Source: Taibaiella sp.
GTDB lineage: Bacteria > Bacteroidota > Bacteroidia > Chitinophagales > Chitinophagaceae
NCBI GenBank assembly: GCA_013815385.1
Contig: JACDGL010000001.1
Location: forward strand, 372,001-436,000
Reading direction: 5' to 3'
Length of the DNA: 64,000 bases
The notes under the pieces are model-generated. The model ran no database searches. It saw nothing but the letters and a program-made list of their open reading frames with translations, and was not told the origin of the DNA. Below, piece after piece: positions 24,556-33,842 of this stretch. A program made the translations under genes and the position numbers. Position 1 is the stretch's first letter. Every line of letters begins with the position of its first letter.

Positions 24556-26205
24556 ATGAAAAAGACCCTTTTTATTTTATTGGCAATATTTGCCACAGCT
24601 AACATTGTAACGGCACAGCCACATATAGAGTACAGCCAGGCAATTGATGAACCTGAAGTTGGGTTCAATAAAGTGCTTCAGTTACAGAACGGCAATACCT
24701 TTCACCTGCACTTTACAAAAAAAGAAGGGATCGATGTAACCGTATTTGATAAAAGCCACAATATCATTTCAAAGAAAACCATCACAAGTGATCTTTGGGA
24801 TCCAAAGAAAATGCTGTCATCTACAGTAGAGGGCCTGTATGAAATAAGCAGTCAGCCGGTTATATTCCTACACCAGACAATAGAACATACACCAAGCCTT
24901 TACCGTATTGTGCTCGACCCGAACACAGGAGAGCTATTGAAAGAAAAAATGATAGGGTCTATAGAAAAGGATAAAGTAAGGTTTATTTTATCGGGTGGTG
25001 GCATAGGGATAGGATATGGCGCTGCAGAAGCAAGTGATTTTTATGTGGAGAAAGACCCGGCTTCCGATTGTTATGCCATAGCCTACCTGGATGGCACAAC
25101 TAAGGAAACAAATGAAAAGATAAAGGTGGTGCACTACAGTGGCAAGCATAGAAAAATAAGCACCGGCTATTACGACTCGCCTGAAGGAAAGTTTAATTAC
25201 TTACGGTTCATAGGCATGACGGTGATTGGTGAAAAGTATGTACACCTCTGTACCTATGGCTATAATTCTAAAAAAGATAATGGGGAAGATGCGCGGGTCA
25301 TCGTATCAAAACTAAAGGCAGGCGATTCGGTCTTTACACACAAAATGCTTGACTTCTCTGAAGATTTCAGAAATACACGCGCAGTAATGAAATACAATCC
25401 TGGTACAAATGTGATACAACTGCTCACACTTACCTATCTGAAAAGTAAACGCAAGTCTAGTTTTTACCTGCCGGTGATAACCTACATCGATCCTGAAACA
25501 CTTTTCATCACTGCATCGCTACCGCTTACTGCCGCCAAAGCATCCGACTACATACAATCACACCTTGATCGTGAGGAAGGCTTTCAGGGCTTACCACAGG
25601 ATATGATCATTAATAAAGACAATACCAGCACAGTATTGCTCGAAGAAACCCAGCAGCAGATCACCTATGACAGGAATGGTGCCGTAACACGTGCCGAAAC
25701 TACGCTTGGCAATATCGGTCTTACCGAGCTGGATAACAAAGGGAAAGAAAAAGAAGGCTATGCGATACTTAAATCACAATATGCAGCAGGCCTTATGCAG
25801 CCATTATACATAGCCCAAAAGAGCAAGGGCCTTTGGTCTTATACAGGCAGGGGTGGATTGTTTACACAGGCAAACAGCAATGCATTTATGTCCTATGATT
25901 ATGTAAGTACATATAAGAACAGGTATGTAATATTTAATGATCTGCCCGTCAATTTTGACCGTGATGAAAAAAAGAAGAGAAAAAAAGTATTAATGGCCTC
26001 TAGTACCAATACCGTTTGCTACAAACTCAATAAAGGTGAAATGGAAAAATTCTACCTGTTTGGTGAATCGGATGATAAGCAGAATAAATTTTGCTATATA
26101 GAGGGCTCCAGTTATATGAAAAGTAATAACACCTATGCAACAATGATGATAGAACGTAACGGACGTGATAAGCAAGCCAAAATGGTATGGATAACATTTG
26201 AATAG
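24556..26205 (+). CDS. Secreted protein of unknown function
   Basis: 549 residues with a signal peptide (cleavage near VTAQ, residue 21), no further membrane segment, and a long beta-rich body with Lys-rich strands. No type IX sorting domain at the C-terminus. It resembles in style the secreted protein at 10059-11516, but I see no convincing alignment. No family or catalytic motif recognised. A strong terminator follows, so it ends its transcript. Confidence 0.65.
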   Translation: MKKTLFILLAIFATANIVTAQPHIEYSQAIDEPEVGFNKVLQLQNGNTFHLHFTKKEGIDVTVFDKSHNIISKKTITSDLWDPKKMLSSTVEGLYEISSQPVIFLHQTIEHTPSLYRIVLDPNTGELLKEKMIGSIEKDKVRFILSGGGIGIGYGAAEASDFYVEKDPASDCYAIAYLDGTTKETNEKIKVVHYSGKHRKISTGYYDSPEGKFNYLRFIGMTVIGEKYVHLCTYGYNSKKDNGEDARVIVSKLKAGDSVFTHKMLDFSEDFRNTRAVMKYNPGTNVIQLLTLTYLKSKRKSSFYLPVITYIDPETLFITASLPLTAAKASDYIQSHLDREEGFQGLPQDMIINKDNTSTVLLEETQQQITYDRNGAVTRAETTLGNIGLTELDNKGKEKEGYAILKSQYAAGLMQPLYIAQKSKGLWSYTGRGGLFTQANSNAFMSYDYVSTYKNRYVIFNDLPVNFDRDEKKKRKKVLMASSTNTVCYKLNKGEMEKFYLFGESDDKQNKFCYIEGSSYMKSNNTYATMMIERNGRDKQAKMVWITFE

Positions 26206-26222
26206 CTAAAGTGTACTTACAA

Positions 26223-26250
26223 TAAACGCTCCCATGCGCGGGAGCGTTTA
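26223..26250. terminator. Bidirectional terminator
   Basis: TAAACGCTCCC (26223-26233) and GGGAGCGTTTA (26240-26250) form a perfect 11-bp stem with a 6-nt loop between two convergent genes, ending at the stop codon of the minus-strand gene. Confidence 0.88.
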
Positions 26251-26949
26251 CTATGCAGGTAATATATCAAGAAAGTAAAACCCGGTGTCCCACGTACTAC
26301 CCTCTGTAGCGTAGTTTCGGTACACTATCTCACCCTGTTTTATTCGTATGGGAGCCGAAAAATAAGGCGCATTGTAGACAAATGTATGGAACTCACCATT
26401 TTCACCACAAGGATCTACGTCAGGGGGCAGCCCTTCCAGAAAAGCTGCGTCTATCTTTCTGCCTAAATATTCCTTACCAAGGCACCTTTCATTTACACAT
26501 ACAATTATTGCTTCTATTCCTTTTTCCGTTATTATGCTTATTAATTCCTTCGTATCCATTTTCCACAGCGGGAAAGTTGCTTTCATACCAGCCTGTGACA
26601 ATTGTTCTTCTCTGTATAGTTTCAGGTCTTCCAGAAAAATATCCCCAAATGCAGCTACTGTAACACCCAATTTTTTTAGCATAGTAAGCACATTCTTCAT
26701 TGCTTCCTTATACAAGCTATCATCCGGTGATGGTGGTAGCTTCACTTTATTGATGGGTAGCTTCATGCGCTCCGCCTGCATATCCAGCAACTGCTCACGC
26801 AGTCCATGCATAAAAACACGGTCATGCTCCACATTCAGTGTGGTCAGCAGGGTAGATACATGATATTTCCCGCCATCTTTTAACAGGTGATAAGCAAGTG
26901 CAGCGTCCTTACCTGAGCTCCAGTTAAGCACTGTATTTACCAGATGCAT
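26251..26949 (-). CDS. DUF71/Dph6-family ATP pyrophosphatase
   Basis: About 232 residues from the ATG at 26949, chosen because GGGAGAAG precedes it at good distance; upstream in-frame ATGs at 26967 and 26982 are less likely. The N-terminal PP-loop motif reads NWSSGKDAALAYHLL, slightly unlike the usual SGGKDS. The C-terminal block DPCGENGEFHTFVYNAP is the family signature. In eukaryotes and archaea this family amidates diphthine; bacteria lack diphthamide, and published comparative genomics links some bacterial members to B12 salvage. The actual role here is unknown. Database entries call it diphthine-ammonia ligase, which should not be taken literally. Confidence 0.82.
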   Translation of the reverse strand: MHLVNTVLNWSSGKDAALAYHLLKDGGKYHVSTLLTTLNVEHDRVFMHGLREQLLDMQAERMKLPINKVKLPPSPDDSLYKEAMKNVLTMLKKLGVTVAAFGDIFLEDLKLYREEQLSQAGMKATFPLWKMDTKELISIITEKGIEAIIVCVNERCLGKEYLGRKIDAAFLEGLPPDVDPCGENGEFHTFVYNAPYFSAPIRIKQGEIVYRNYATEGSTWDTGFYFLDILPA

Positions 26950-27014
26950 ATTATTTTCTTCTCCCATTCTCCTGCAAAACAATACTATTTTTAAATAAAG
27001 TTATACTTTGCTCT

Positions 27015-27719
27015 ATGCCTAATGCTATTATTACCGGCGCCACTCAGGGTATTGGTAAAGCCATTTGCGAAAAATTCCTTAGCCAGGGCTTTTCACTTGC
27101 TGTATGCGCACGTACCTCCACTGACCTTGATCTCATAAAACAAGAATGGCAAATAAAATACCCCTCTGCCGTAATTGCAGTCTACACAGCCGACCTTGCG
27201 AATAAAGAACAAGCAATTGCTTTTGGTAAGTTTGCAATAGAGCAATTAACTACTGTTGATATACTTGTAAACAATGCCGGATCATTTTTCCCAGGTAACC
27301 TTGCCGATGAACCTGAAGGCCACCTGGAACATCTTATGGAAGTGAATGTATACAGTGCTTATCATATTACTCGCGCAGTGCTACCCATTATGAAAATAGC
27401 AGGTGCAGGTCATATATTCAATATGTGTTCCGTTGCCAGCCTGCATGCATATCCAAATGGTGGTGCCTATAGTATTACAAAATATGCTCTTCTTGGTTTT
27501 TCAGATAACCTTCGCCTGGAGCTGATGAATGATAACATTCGTGTTACTGCAATTAGTCCCGGGGCTACTTATAGCCGTTCATGGCAAGCGTCTGGCTTGC
27601 CCGCTGAAAGGTTTATGCAACCCTCAGATATTGCTGATATGATATGGGCGGCCTATAATCTATCTGCCAGTGCAGTAGTAGAGCATATAGTAATGCGTCC
27701 TATGCTGGGTGATCTGTAA
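27015..27719 (+). CDS. Short-chain dehydrogenase/reductase
   Basis: 234 residues, classical SDR. Cofactor motif ITGATQGIGKA at residues 5-15, structural NNAG in VDILVNNAGSF, active-site serine in NMCSVAS, and YSITK (Tyr and Lys of the catalytic tetrad). The PG motif ISPGAT follows. The substrate cannot be deduced; the closest general class is the 3-oxoacyl-ACP reductase-like group. The gene is divergent from the DUF71 gene and precedes batD by 75 bp. Confidence 0.88.
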   Translation: MPNAIITGATQGIGKAICEKFLSQGFSLAVCARTSTDLDLIKQEWQIKYPSAVIAVYTADLANKEQAIAFGKFAIEQLTTVDILVNNAGSFFPGNLADEPEGHLEHLMEVNVYSAYHITRAVLPIMKIAGAGHIFNMCSVASLHAYPNGGAYSITKYALLGFSDNLRLELMNDNIRVTAISPGATYSRSWQASGLPAERFMQPSDIADMIWAAYNLSASAVVEHIVMRPMLGDL

Positions 27720-27772
27720 TCTTTTAACTGATTTTTAACCGTTATATATGTTCAGGTATATTGGTTGCAAAT

Positions 27773-27780
27773 TAAATTTG
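27773..27780 (+). promoter_or_regulatory. -7 element of batD
   Basis: TAAATTTG matches TANNTTTG and ends 13 nt before the batD ATG. No -33 element at standard spacing. Confidence 0.45.
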
Positions 27781-27793
27781 TACCCACACTGAA

Positions 27794-29770
27794 ATGGAAA
27801 GGCTAACTGATATCTGGCGGTATATTACATTATCATGCTTGCTACTGGCAGGTTATCATAGTGTATCGGCACAGAGCCCTTCATTTACCGTTTCGGCCAG
27901 CGCGCCCCGTATGGGTGATAAAGACCAGATACAAGTAGTATATACCGCCCGGGATCTACAAGTACAAAGCAGAACTAATCCTGACTTTAAAGATTTTGAT
28001 GTGCAGGGGCCATTTCAATCTTCCAGCACTAATATGTCAATGACCGGAAATGGAATGACCGAATCCTCTACCCTATCATTTACCTATGTGCTTCATCCCC
28101 GTCACACAGGAGTTGTGCAGATACCCCCAATGTATATTCAGGCCGGTGGACATACTTACCAATCCAACCCAGTATCTATACAAGTAGTAAGTGGTAGCCT
28201 GGCAGCAGCACAGCCCCGCAGACGAGCAGACGACGACCCCTATAACGATGACCAGTTTGCCAACCAGATAGCCGCTATGCAACGCCAGATGCAGCAACTG
28301 CAACAAATGCAAATGCAACGTGCGCAGCAACCACAGGCACCCGCTAAGCCTGTAGATATGAAAGACCTGGGTAACGATATTTTTATAAAAGTAACGGTAG
28401 ATAAAAACAAGGTATATAGAGGGGAACAAATAACTACCAGCTACAAATTGTACTCCCGCACTCCTATGCAGGTTGGCATATCTAAACTGCCTACCCTTAA
28501 TGGCTTCTGGACACAGGATTTTGACCTGCCGAGAGGAAATGTAAAGCCAACTGAAGAAGTAATAAACGGTAAAAAGTACCAGGTCTTTGTACTGAAAAAG
28601 TCTGCCCTTTTCCCACAGCAGGCTGGTACCCTGGAACTTGACCCGGCAGAAGCACAGGGATCAGCCCGTATTTTGCAACAGGTACACGAACGCTATTCAG
28701 ATATGGTTGACGATCCTGTTTTCGGCAGCCTTATGATGAATGACCCTCTCTTCAATAATCGATTTTTCAGCGGGATGGCCTATCGTGATGTCCCCGTTCA
28801 CTTGAAAAGTACACCTGTAAAAATTGAAGTTATCCCTCTTCCTGAAAAAGGTAAACCTATCGGCTATGGCGGCGCTGTTGGTTCTTTTACACTCACAGAT
28901 AAGATTGATAAGAAAGAAATGACAACCGATGAGGCAGCCACACTCACATTGCATATTAATGGCAGCGGGAATCTTAAATTGATAGAAGTGCCTAAACTAG
29001 CCCTCCCAAATGGGCTGGAAACATTTGACCCCGTGGTTGTTGATACCATCACCGGACGTAGCACCACTATAAGCGGCTCCAAGATCATTACTTACGCCAT
29101 AACACCACACACTCCCGGCGATTATGATATTCCCGGGATTCCATTTTCCTATTTCGACCCCGGTACAGGCACTTATACTTCTCTTACAACCAAGCCAATT
29201 CACCTGCATGTAATACCAGGAAAGCATTACAATCCTAATACTATCAATACCTCTTTAACAGACATTCATAACATCCATACACAGCCATTACCAATATTAT
29301 CGTACAATACCAGGCCACTTCTTTATACAACCGGATATTGGTGCATGTACGGGTTTCCCTTACTCGCCTTTGTTGGCTTATTATTCTGGAAACGACGTGA
29401 GGATGAACTATCAAAAGACACAATGGCATTGCGTAGTAAACGTGCCAATAAAATAGCTTTACGAAGGCTTGTAACAGCTAAGGAATTATTGCAGAAAAAT
29501 AGCGAACAGCCATTTTACGAAGAAATTTCAAAAGCAATATGGTTATACCTGAGCGATAAGCTAAGCATTCCTTTGTCTACGCTGTCCCGCGAAACCGCAC
29601 AAAATGCATTGGCAAGCCGCAGGATACCTGCAGATATCATAGAGCGGATAGACCATATAGTTACTGAATGCGAAACAGCATTGTATGCTTCCCTTGGTGG
29701 TACTAAACAAATGCAGCATACATATAATGAAGCAGTAACGGTGATAAGCGAACTGGAGGATAGTATATAG
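27794..29770 (+). CDS. batD: BatD (aerotolerance-type membrane protein)
   Basis: 658 residues. Signal peptide (cleavage near VSAQ, residue 27), a large periplasmic region of immunoglobulin-like beta domains interrupted by a Gln/Met-rich low-complexity stretch (about 155-180), one transmembrane helix (about 512-535, FPLLAFVGLLFW), and a cytoplasmic C-terminal domain. This is the layout of BatD of the Bacteroides aerotolerance operon. The precise biochemical role of Bat proteins is not established. Usual partners MoxR, BatA and BatB are not adjacent; only batE follows, 1 bp after the stop. Confidence 0.88.
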   Translation: MERLTDIWRYITLSCLLLAGYHSVSAQSPSFTVSASAPRMGDKDQIQVVYTARDLQVQSRTNPDFKDFDVQGPFQSSSTNMSMTGNGMTESSTLSFTYVLHPRHTGVVQIPPMYIQAGGHTYQSNPVSIQVVSGSLAAAQPRRRADDDPYNDDQFANQIAAMQRQMQQLQQMQMQRAQQPQAPAKPVDMKDLGNDIFIKVTVDKNKVYRGEQITTSYKLYSRTPMQVGISKLPTLNGFWTQDFDLPRGNVKPTEEVINGKKYQVFVLKKSALFPQQAGTLELDPAEAQGSARILQQVHERYSDMVDDPVFGSLMMNDPLFNNRFFSGMAYRDVPVHLKSTPVKIEVIPLPEKGKPIGYGGAVGSFTLTDKIDKKEMTTDEAATLTLHINGSGNLKLIEVPKLALPNGLETFDPVVVDTITGRSTTISGSKIITYAITPHTPGDYDIPGIPFSYFDPGTGTYTSLTTKPIHLHVIPGKHYNPNTINTSLTDIHNIHTQPLPILSYNTRPLLYTTGYWCMYGFPLLAFVGLLFWKRREDELSKDTMALRSKRANKIALRRLVTAKELLQKNSEQPFYEEISKAIWLYLSDKLSIPLSTLSRETAQNALASRRIPADIIERIDHIVTECETALYASLGGTKQMQHTYNEAVTVISELEDSI

Positions 29771-29771
29771 C

Positions 29772-30518
29772 ATGAAAAGAATAGCCATTATATGTACTCT
29801 AATTATCTGCGCTTGGCAAACCAACGCCAGCGGTATTAACGAGCAATGGTGGCAACAGGGAAATAACTATTACCAGCAAAAAGAATACGACAGCGCAATA
29901 GCCAGCTACGAGCACGTCAGCATATTGAACCCAAAGGATGCGATAGTATATTATAACCTTGGCAATGCCTACTACCGGCTAAATAAAATAGGTTATGCCG
30001 TACTTAATTATGAGCGTGCTTTACGGTACGATCCTTCCTTTAAAGAGGCGATGGAGAACCTGTTACTTACGCAAACCCGAATTGCAAACCGGATACCGCA
30101 TGTGCCTGATATCTTTTTTGTTAAATGGTGGAAGCTAATTACAAAAGGCACTAATGCAAATGGCTGGGCAATAGCTGCGCTGCTGTTCTTTTTATGTGCG
30201 TTAGCAATAGTACTTTTCAGGCGTACAGGAAAAAGGAACATCTCTATCCCCTCCCAACTTACTGGAATAATGATATTATTATGTATCGGTTGCCTATCAC
30301 TGGCTTATGTAGCTTCAGGGAATAAAATAGAAAGTCAAATAGCTGTTGTAATGCAAAATGAGGCTCCCTTACTATTGCAGGTACAGGGTAAAACCCAAAG
30401 CCTGGTACCAGAGGGTACAATTGTGGAAATAAAAGAAACAACTGGGTCATGGACCCACATACAGCTACCGGATGGCAGAACCGGTTGGATACAAAACAAT
30501 TTCCTTACGCAAGTTTAG
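29772..30518 (+). CDS. batE: BatE (TPR and SH3 domains)
   Basis: 248 residues: signal peptide (near NASG, residue 20), two to three tetratricopeptide repeats (22-110), two transmembrane helices (about 133-150 and 162-180), and a C-terminal bacterial SH3 domain with DGRTGWIQNNFL. This order is that of BatE. It is tightly coupled to batD. The gene end overlaps the longest frame of the following deacetylase gene. Confidence 0.85.
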   Translation: MKRIAIICTLIICAWQTNASGINEQWWQQGNNYYQQKEYDSAIASYEHVSILNPKDAIVYYNLGNAYYRLNKIGYAVLNYERALRYDPSFKEAMENLLLTQTRIANRIPHVPDIFFVKWWKLITKGTNANGWAIAALLFFLCALAIVLFRRTGKRNISIPSQLTGIMILLCIGCLSLAYVASGNKIESQIAVVMQNEAPLLLQVQGKTQSLVPEGTIVEIKETTGSWTHIQLPDGRTGWIQNNFLTQV

Positions 30519-30555
30519 CCTTCCTTATTCATCATTTTTTTCGTTTGTTTGCGGT

Positions 30556-31188
30556 ATGGTGCAATACCGTACAAAAACACCCCGCTGGCTTACAAGGTTA
30601 TTCCCGTCGGGATTGCTTTGGAAAATGCCACCATCAGTCCACCCAACCATATATCTTACATTCGATGATGGTCCACATCCGACTGCTACTCCATTTGTGC
30701 TGGAACAGCTTAGCTTATATCATGCAAATGCCACTTTCTTTTGCATTGGTAAAAATGTAGTAACCCATCCTGCTATTTATAATAACATACTAGCAGGCAA
30801 TCATACCCCAGGCAATCATACCCAGAATCACCTGAATGGATGGAAGGCTTCTAATGTGGATTATTTCCAGAACATTGCAGCGGCAGCAAAACAAATAAAC
30901 AGTAAAATATTTAGGCCACCCTATGGGCGTATGAGGTTTTCCCAGGCACGCAAGCTATTAGCTACCGGCTGGCAAGTATGTATGTGGGACGTATTGAGCG
31001 GTGATTTTGACACTACAATCACTCCTGAAAGATGCCTTGAAAATGTATTGAATAACTTAGAGCCCGGCTCTATTGTAGTTTTCCATGATAGTGAAAAGGC
31101 GTGGCCGCGTATGAGTTATGCCCTACCGCTGGTACTGGAATACTGCAAGCAAAAAAACTGGCATGTAAAGGCGCTACCCAAATATTAG
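30556..31188 (+). CDS. Polysaccharide deacetylase family protein (NodB domain)
   Basis: Start set at the ATG at 30556 (MVQYRTKTPRWL), because the longer frame from 30472 overlaps batE; 210 residues. NodB motifs in order: LTFDDGPH (D37/D38), GNHTQNH (metal His pair), RPPYG, the W-D-V-L-S-G-D-F-D segment, and VVFHDS. All catalytic and metal residues appear present, so it should be an active carbohydrate de-N-acetylase or related hydrolase. The target could be peptidoglycan or a surface polysaccharide. No signal peptide is apparent. A second, related deacetylase is encoded at 57064-57846. Confidence 0.88.
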   Translation: MVQYRTKTPRWLTRLFPSGLLWKMPPSVHPTIYLTFDDGPHPTATPFVLEQLSLYHANATFFCIGKNVVTHPAIYNNILAGNHTPGNHTQNHLNGWKASNVDYFQNIAAAAKQINSKIFRPPYGRMRFSQARKLLATGWQVCMWDVLSGDFDTTITPERCLENVLNNLEPGSIVVFHDSEKAWPRMSYALPLVLEYCKQKNWHVKALPKY

Positions 31189-31218
31189 CGAATTGCAGGA
31201 CTGCTTTGTTTTTCGCTT

Positions 31219-31226
31219 TATTTTTG
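31219..31226 (+). promoter_or_regulatory. -7 element of the TatD-type gene
   Basis: TATTTTTG matches TANNTTTG and ends 7 nt before the ATG; a leaderless or near-leaderless mRNA is expected. Confidence 0.5.
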
Positions 31227-31233
31227 TGTTACA

Positions 31234-32013
31234 ATGTATATAGATTCCCATACACACCTCTACGACGAGCAATTACTAGAAGATAACAGCGAAATGATAA
31301 GTAGAGCAATAAATGCAGGTGTAGAACGAATGTACATGCCCAATTGCGATACCAGCACTATTGCGACTATGCTTTCTATAGCTGATAAATGGCCTTGCAA
31401 TTGCTTCCCAATGATGGGGTTGCATCCTACTTATGTAAAAGAAAATTATAAACAAGAATTATCCCTAGTAGCAGACTGGCTCAGCAAACGAAAATTTTAT
31501 GCAATAGGCGAAATAGGATTGGATTTTTATTGGGACCTTACCTATAAGCAGCAACAGATAGAATCTTTTAACACACAAATAGACCTGGCTTTGGAATACA
31601 AACTGCCGATAGTTATCCATAGCCGCGAGTCAACACAAGCATGTATTGATATTGTAAAGCAAAAACAAAATGGTAACCTGAAAGGCATTTTTCATTGTTT
31701 TAGCGGCACACTACAGGAAGCAGAGGAAATAATTTCGTTAGGATTTTACCTTGGCATAGGTGGTGCAATTACTTACAAAAAAAGTACGCTACCCGATATT
31801 ATACATCATTTATCACTTAATAATATAGTACTGGAAACAGATGCGCCCTACTTGGCACCTATACCCTACAGAGGAAAAAGAAATGAAAGCGGTTATATTC
31901 CATTAATAGCACAATATATAGCTGCTATAAAAGAAGTATCTGTACAGGATGTAGAAAAAATTACCACTCTTAATGCAGTTCAGGTCTTTGGAACCATATT
32001 GTCAGATCAATAG
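31234..32013 (+). CDS. TatD-family metal-dependent hydrolase
   Basis: 259 residues, TIM-barrel amidohydrolase-like. Metal ligands visible: DSHTHL (H6, H8), GEIGLDFYW (Glu), HSRES (His), FHCFSG (His) and ETDAPYL (Asp). TatD proteins are magnesium-dependent 3'-5' exonucleases/deoxyribonucleases with roles in DNA repair and degradation; some relatives are D-aminoacyl-tRNA deacylases. Length is normal. Convergent with the T9SS protein gene, overlapping it by 7 bp. Confidence 0.92.
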   Translation: MYIDSHTHLYDEQLLEDNSEMISRAINAGVERMYMPNCDTSTIATMLSIADKWPCNCFPMMGLHPTYVKENYKQELSLVADWLSKRKFYAIGEIGLDFYWDLTYKQQQIESFNTQIDLALEYKLPIVIHSRESTQACIDIVKQKQNGNLKGIFHCFSGTLQEAEEIISLGFYLGIGGAITYKKSTLPDIIHHLSLNNIVLETDAPYLAPIPYRGKRNESGYIPLIAQYIAAIKEVSVQDVEKITTLNAVQVFGTILSDQ

Positions 32014-33611
32014 GGTTGGTAATAGATTTTATACGTATAGGTTACATTGGCGTTATCTATCGCTAATAGGTACCACCCCGCGACCTCATTACCAATACTT
32101 ATTACCTTTTCTGATCCATTATATATTGCCTGATAATCCATAGGCTTACCCGCTATATCATGAAGTTGCATAGTAGCATGTTCATATCCGGCAGGTAATT
32201 TTATGTGCACCAATCCCTTTGTTACTGTAGGATAGACTTTGATAGCATCATTGACAGAAAGAACATTGATACCATTTACATGTCGGGTTGTGTCCTTTAG
32301 CTTAACGATCCAGAAATCATCACTACCATGATTACCAGCTACATCGTAATCAAAAGATAAAGTATACCCAGCTACTACAAATGCTGTATCGCTGGTAGTT
32401 GCGACTGCCACCGCTATATCATCCGCGCTACCGCCAAGAGTCTTTTCCCATATTATCCTTCCACTATTATTAATCCTTACGGTCCAATAATCATAATTCC
32501 CTTTATTGCCTGTAAGATCACCATCTGATGATAAGGTGTATCCTAATACTATATATCCGCTATCTGCGCCATTTTGAAATACTTGTTCTATAGCACTACC
32601 CCTATCATCATCGGAGCCCCCAAGGCATTTCTGCCATTGTATGCTGCCCGCTTTACTTAACTTTAGTATCCAATAATCGAAAGTACCCACAGCTCCTGTA
32701 TTATGATACCCAACAACATCTCCATCTCCTGATGAAGTATTGCCAGCTAATATATATCCACTATCTATTGTCTGACGCACACAGAATGCCCCATCAAGAC
32801 CAGATCCTCCATAGCATTTCTCCCACAGTATATTGCCATTCTTATCCAGTTTCACAAGCCACATGTCATCAAAAGCGTGCAGGCCTGTGACATCTCCATT
32901 AGTTGAGGATGTGACACCTGCTATAATATAACCACTATCGTATGTTTGCTGAGCAGAAAGCCCATTTTCAAGCCTGGTGCCACCCAAGGATTTTTGCCAG
33001 ACCAACCCGCCTGTATCATCAGTTTTTACAACCCACATATCATATCCGCCGTGATATCCTGTTACCTGTCCATTAGCCGATGAGGTTTGGCCTGCCATTA
33101 TATAACCGCCATCGTAGGTTTGCTGCACCGCATTTGCTACTTCATTACCACTACCCCCATAACATTTTTGCCATTTTATATTGCCCATACTATCCAATTT
33201 AACCAGCCACATATCGCTGCCTCCATGGTTTCCGGCTACATCACCATTATTGGATTCGGTGGCCCCGGCAAATATATATCCCCCATCATGGGTTTGCTGT
33301 ATACTTCTGGCGTAATCATTATTACTGCCACCATATGTTTTTGCAAAAAGTACATTGCCTTCCTGATCTGTTTTAAGTATCCAGGCATCTCCTATATCCA
33401 CACTATGCAGTCCGTGTACATCGCCATCGTTTGACAAAGTAAGCCCGCACGATATATAGGCTCCCCCCGGTATCTGGTGTATAGCAAAGCATTCATCCGC
33501 ATTACTACCACCATATGTTTTAGCCCATTGTATTACCGGCGTTTGTGCGTGAATACAGATTATATTCATAACCGACAGCAGGCCAGAAACAATTAGGGTA
33601 ACCTTCTTCAT
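32007..33611 (-). CDS. Secreted seven-repeat protein with type IX secretion sorting domain
   Basis: 534 residues: signal peptide (cleavage near IHAQ, residue 23), seven repeats of about 55-60 residues, each with W-x-K-x-Y/L-GGS, a DGGYIxAGxTxSxxGDV strand and D-x-WxVKL, and a C-terminal domain (about 450-534) of T9SS type A (VYPTVTKGLVHIKLP, ending in KIYY). The repeat number and pattern suggest a seven-bladed beta-propeller. The product should cross the outer membrane by the type IX system and be released or anchored. Function unknown, no catalytic motif. A protein with the same kind of repeat begins at 62979. Confidence 0.88.
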   Translation of the reverse strand: MKKVTLIVSGLLSVMNIICIHAQTPVIQWAKTYGGSNADECFAIHQIPGGAYISCGLTLSNDGDVHGLHSVDIGDAWILKTDQEGNVLFAKTYGGSNNDYARSIQQTHDGGYIFAGATESNNGDVAGNHGGSDMWLVKLDSMGNIKWQKCYGGSGNEVANAVQQTYDGGYIMAGQTSSANGQVTGYHGGYDMWVVKTDDTGGLVWQKSLGGTRLENGLSAQQTYDSGYIIAGVTSSTNGDVTGLHAFDDMWLVKLDKNGNILWEKCYGGSGLDGAFCVRQTIDSGYILAGNTSSGDGDVVGYHNTGAVGTFDYWILKLSKAGSIQWQKCLGGSDDDRGSAIEQVFQNGADSGYIVLGYTLSSDGDLTGNKGNYDYWTVRINNSGRIIWEKTLGGSADDIAVAVATTSDTAFVVAGYTLSFDYDVAGNHGSDDFWIVKLKDTTRHVNGINVLSVNDAIKVYPTVTKGLVHIKLPAGYEHATMQLHDIAGKPMDYQAIYNGSEKVISIGNEVAGWYLLAIDNANVTYTYKIYYQPY

Positions 33612-33659
33612 TACAATATTTTGCTTTATAAAGTTAGAAGTAATAAATATAATATTATG

Positions 33660-33690
33660 TTGTCAAAATTATAGCGGATGATTACCTTTG
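33660..33690 (+). promoter_or_regulatory. Promoter of tRNA-Ser
   Basis: TTG (33660-33662), 20-bp spacer, TACCTTTG (33683-33690); the -7 box ends 30 nt before the tRNA. Confidence 0.7.
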
Positions 33691-33720
33691 CATTCCTTCT
33701 ATACTAATCCTATAGAGACT

Positions 33721-33809
33721 GGAGAGATGCTCGAGTGGTTGAAGAGGCACGCCTGGAAAGTGTGTATACCTGTCAAAGGGTATCTAGGGTTCGAATCCCT
33801 ATCCCTCCG
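33721..33809 (+). tRNA. tRNA-Ser (anticodon GGA)
   Basis: 89-nt cloverleaf with long variable arm. Anticodon stem CACGC/GTGTG around CTGGAAA gives GGA (UCC/UCU codons). T arm TAGGG-TTCGAAT-CCCTA. Acceptor stem GGAGAGA/TCCCTCC contains one A-C mismatch (position 5 with 68). Discriminator G; CCA is not encoded. A terminator follows. Confidence 0.95.
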
Positions 33810-33820
33810 CAGAAAAATGA

Positions 33821-33842
33821 AACCCGCATTAGTGCGGGTTTT
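33821..33842 (+). terminator. Terminator of tRNA-Ser
   Basis: AACCCGCA (33821-33828) and TGCGGGTT (33833-33840) form an 8-bp stem with a 4-nt loop, followed by T residues. Confidence 0.85.

Noticed and set aside
30780-30840. Damaging duplication in the deacetylase motif 2 (GNHTPGNHT)
   Set aside because: The repeat is in frame and leaves the metal-binding H-x3-H motif and all other motifs intact.
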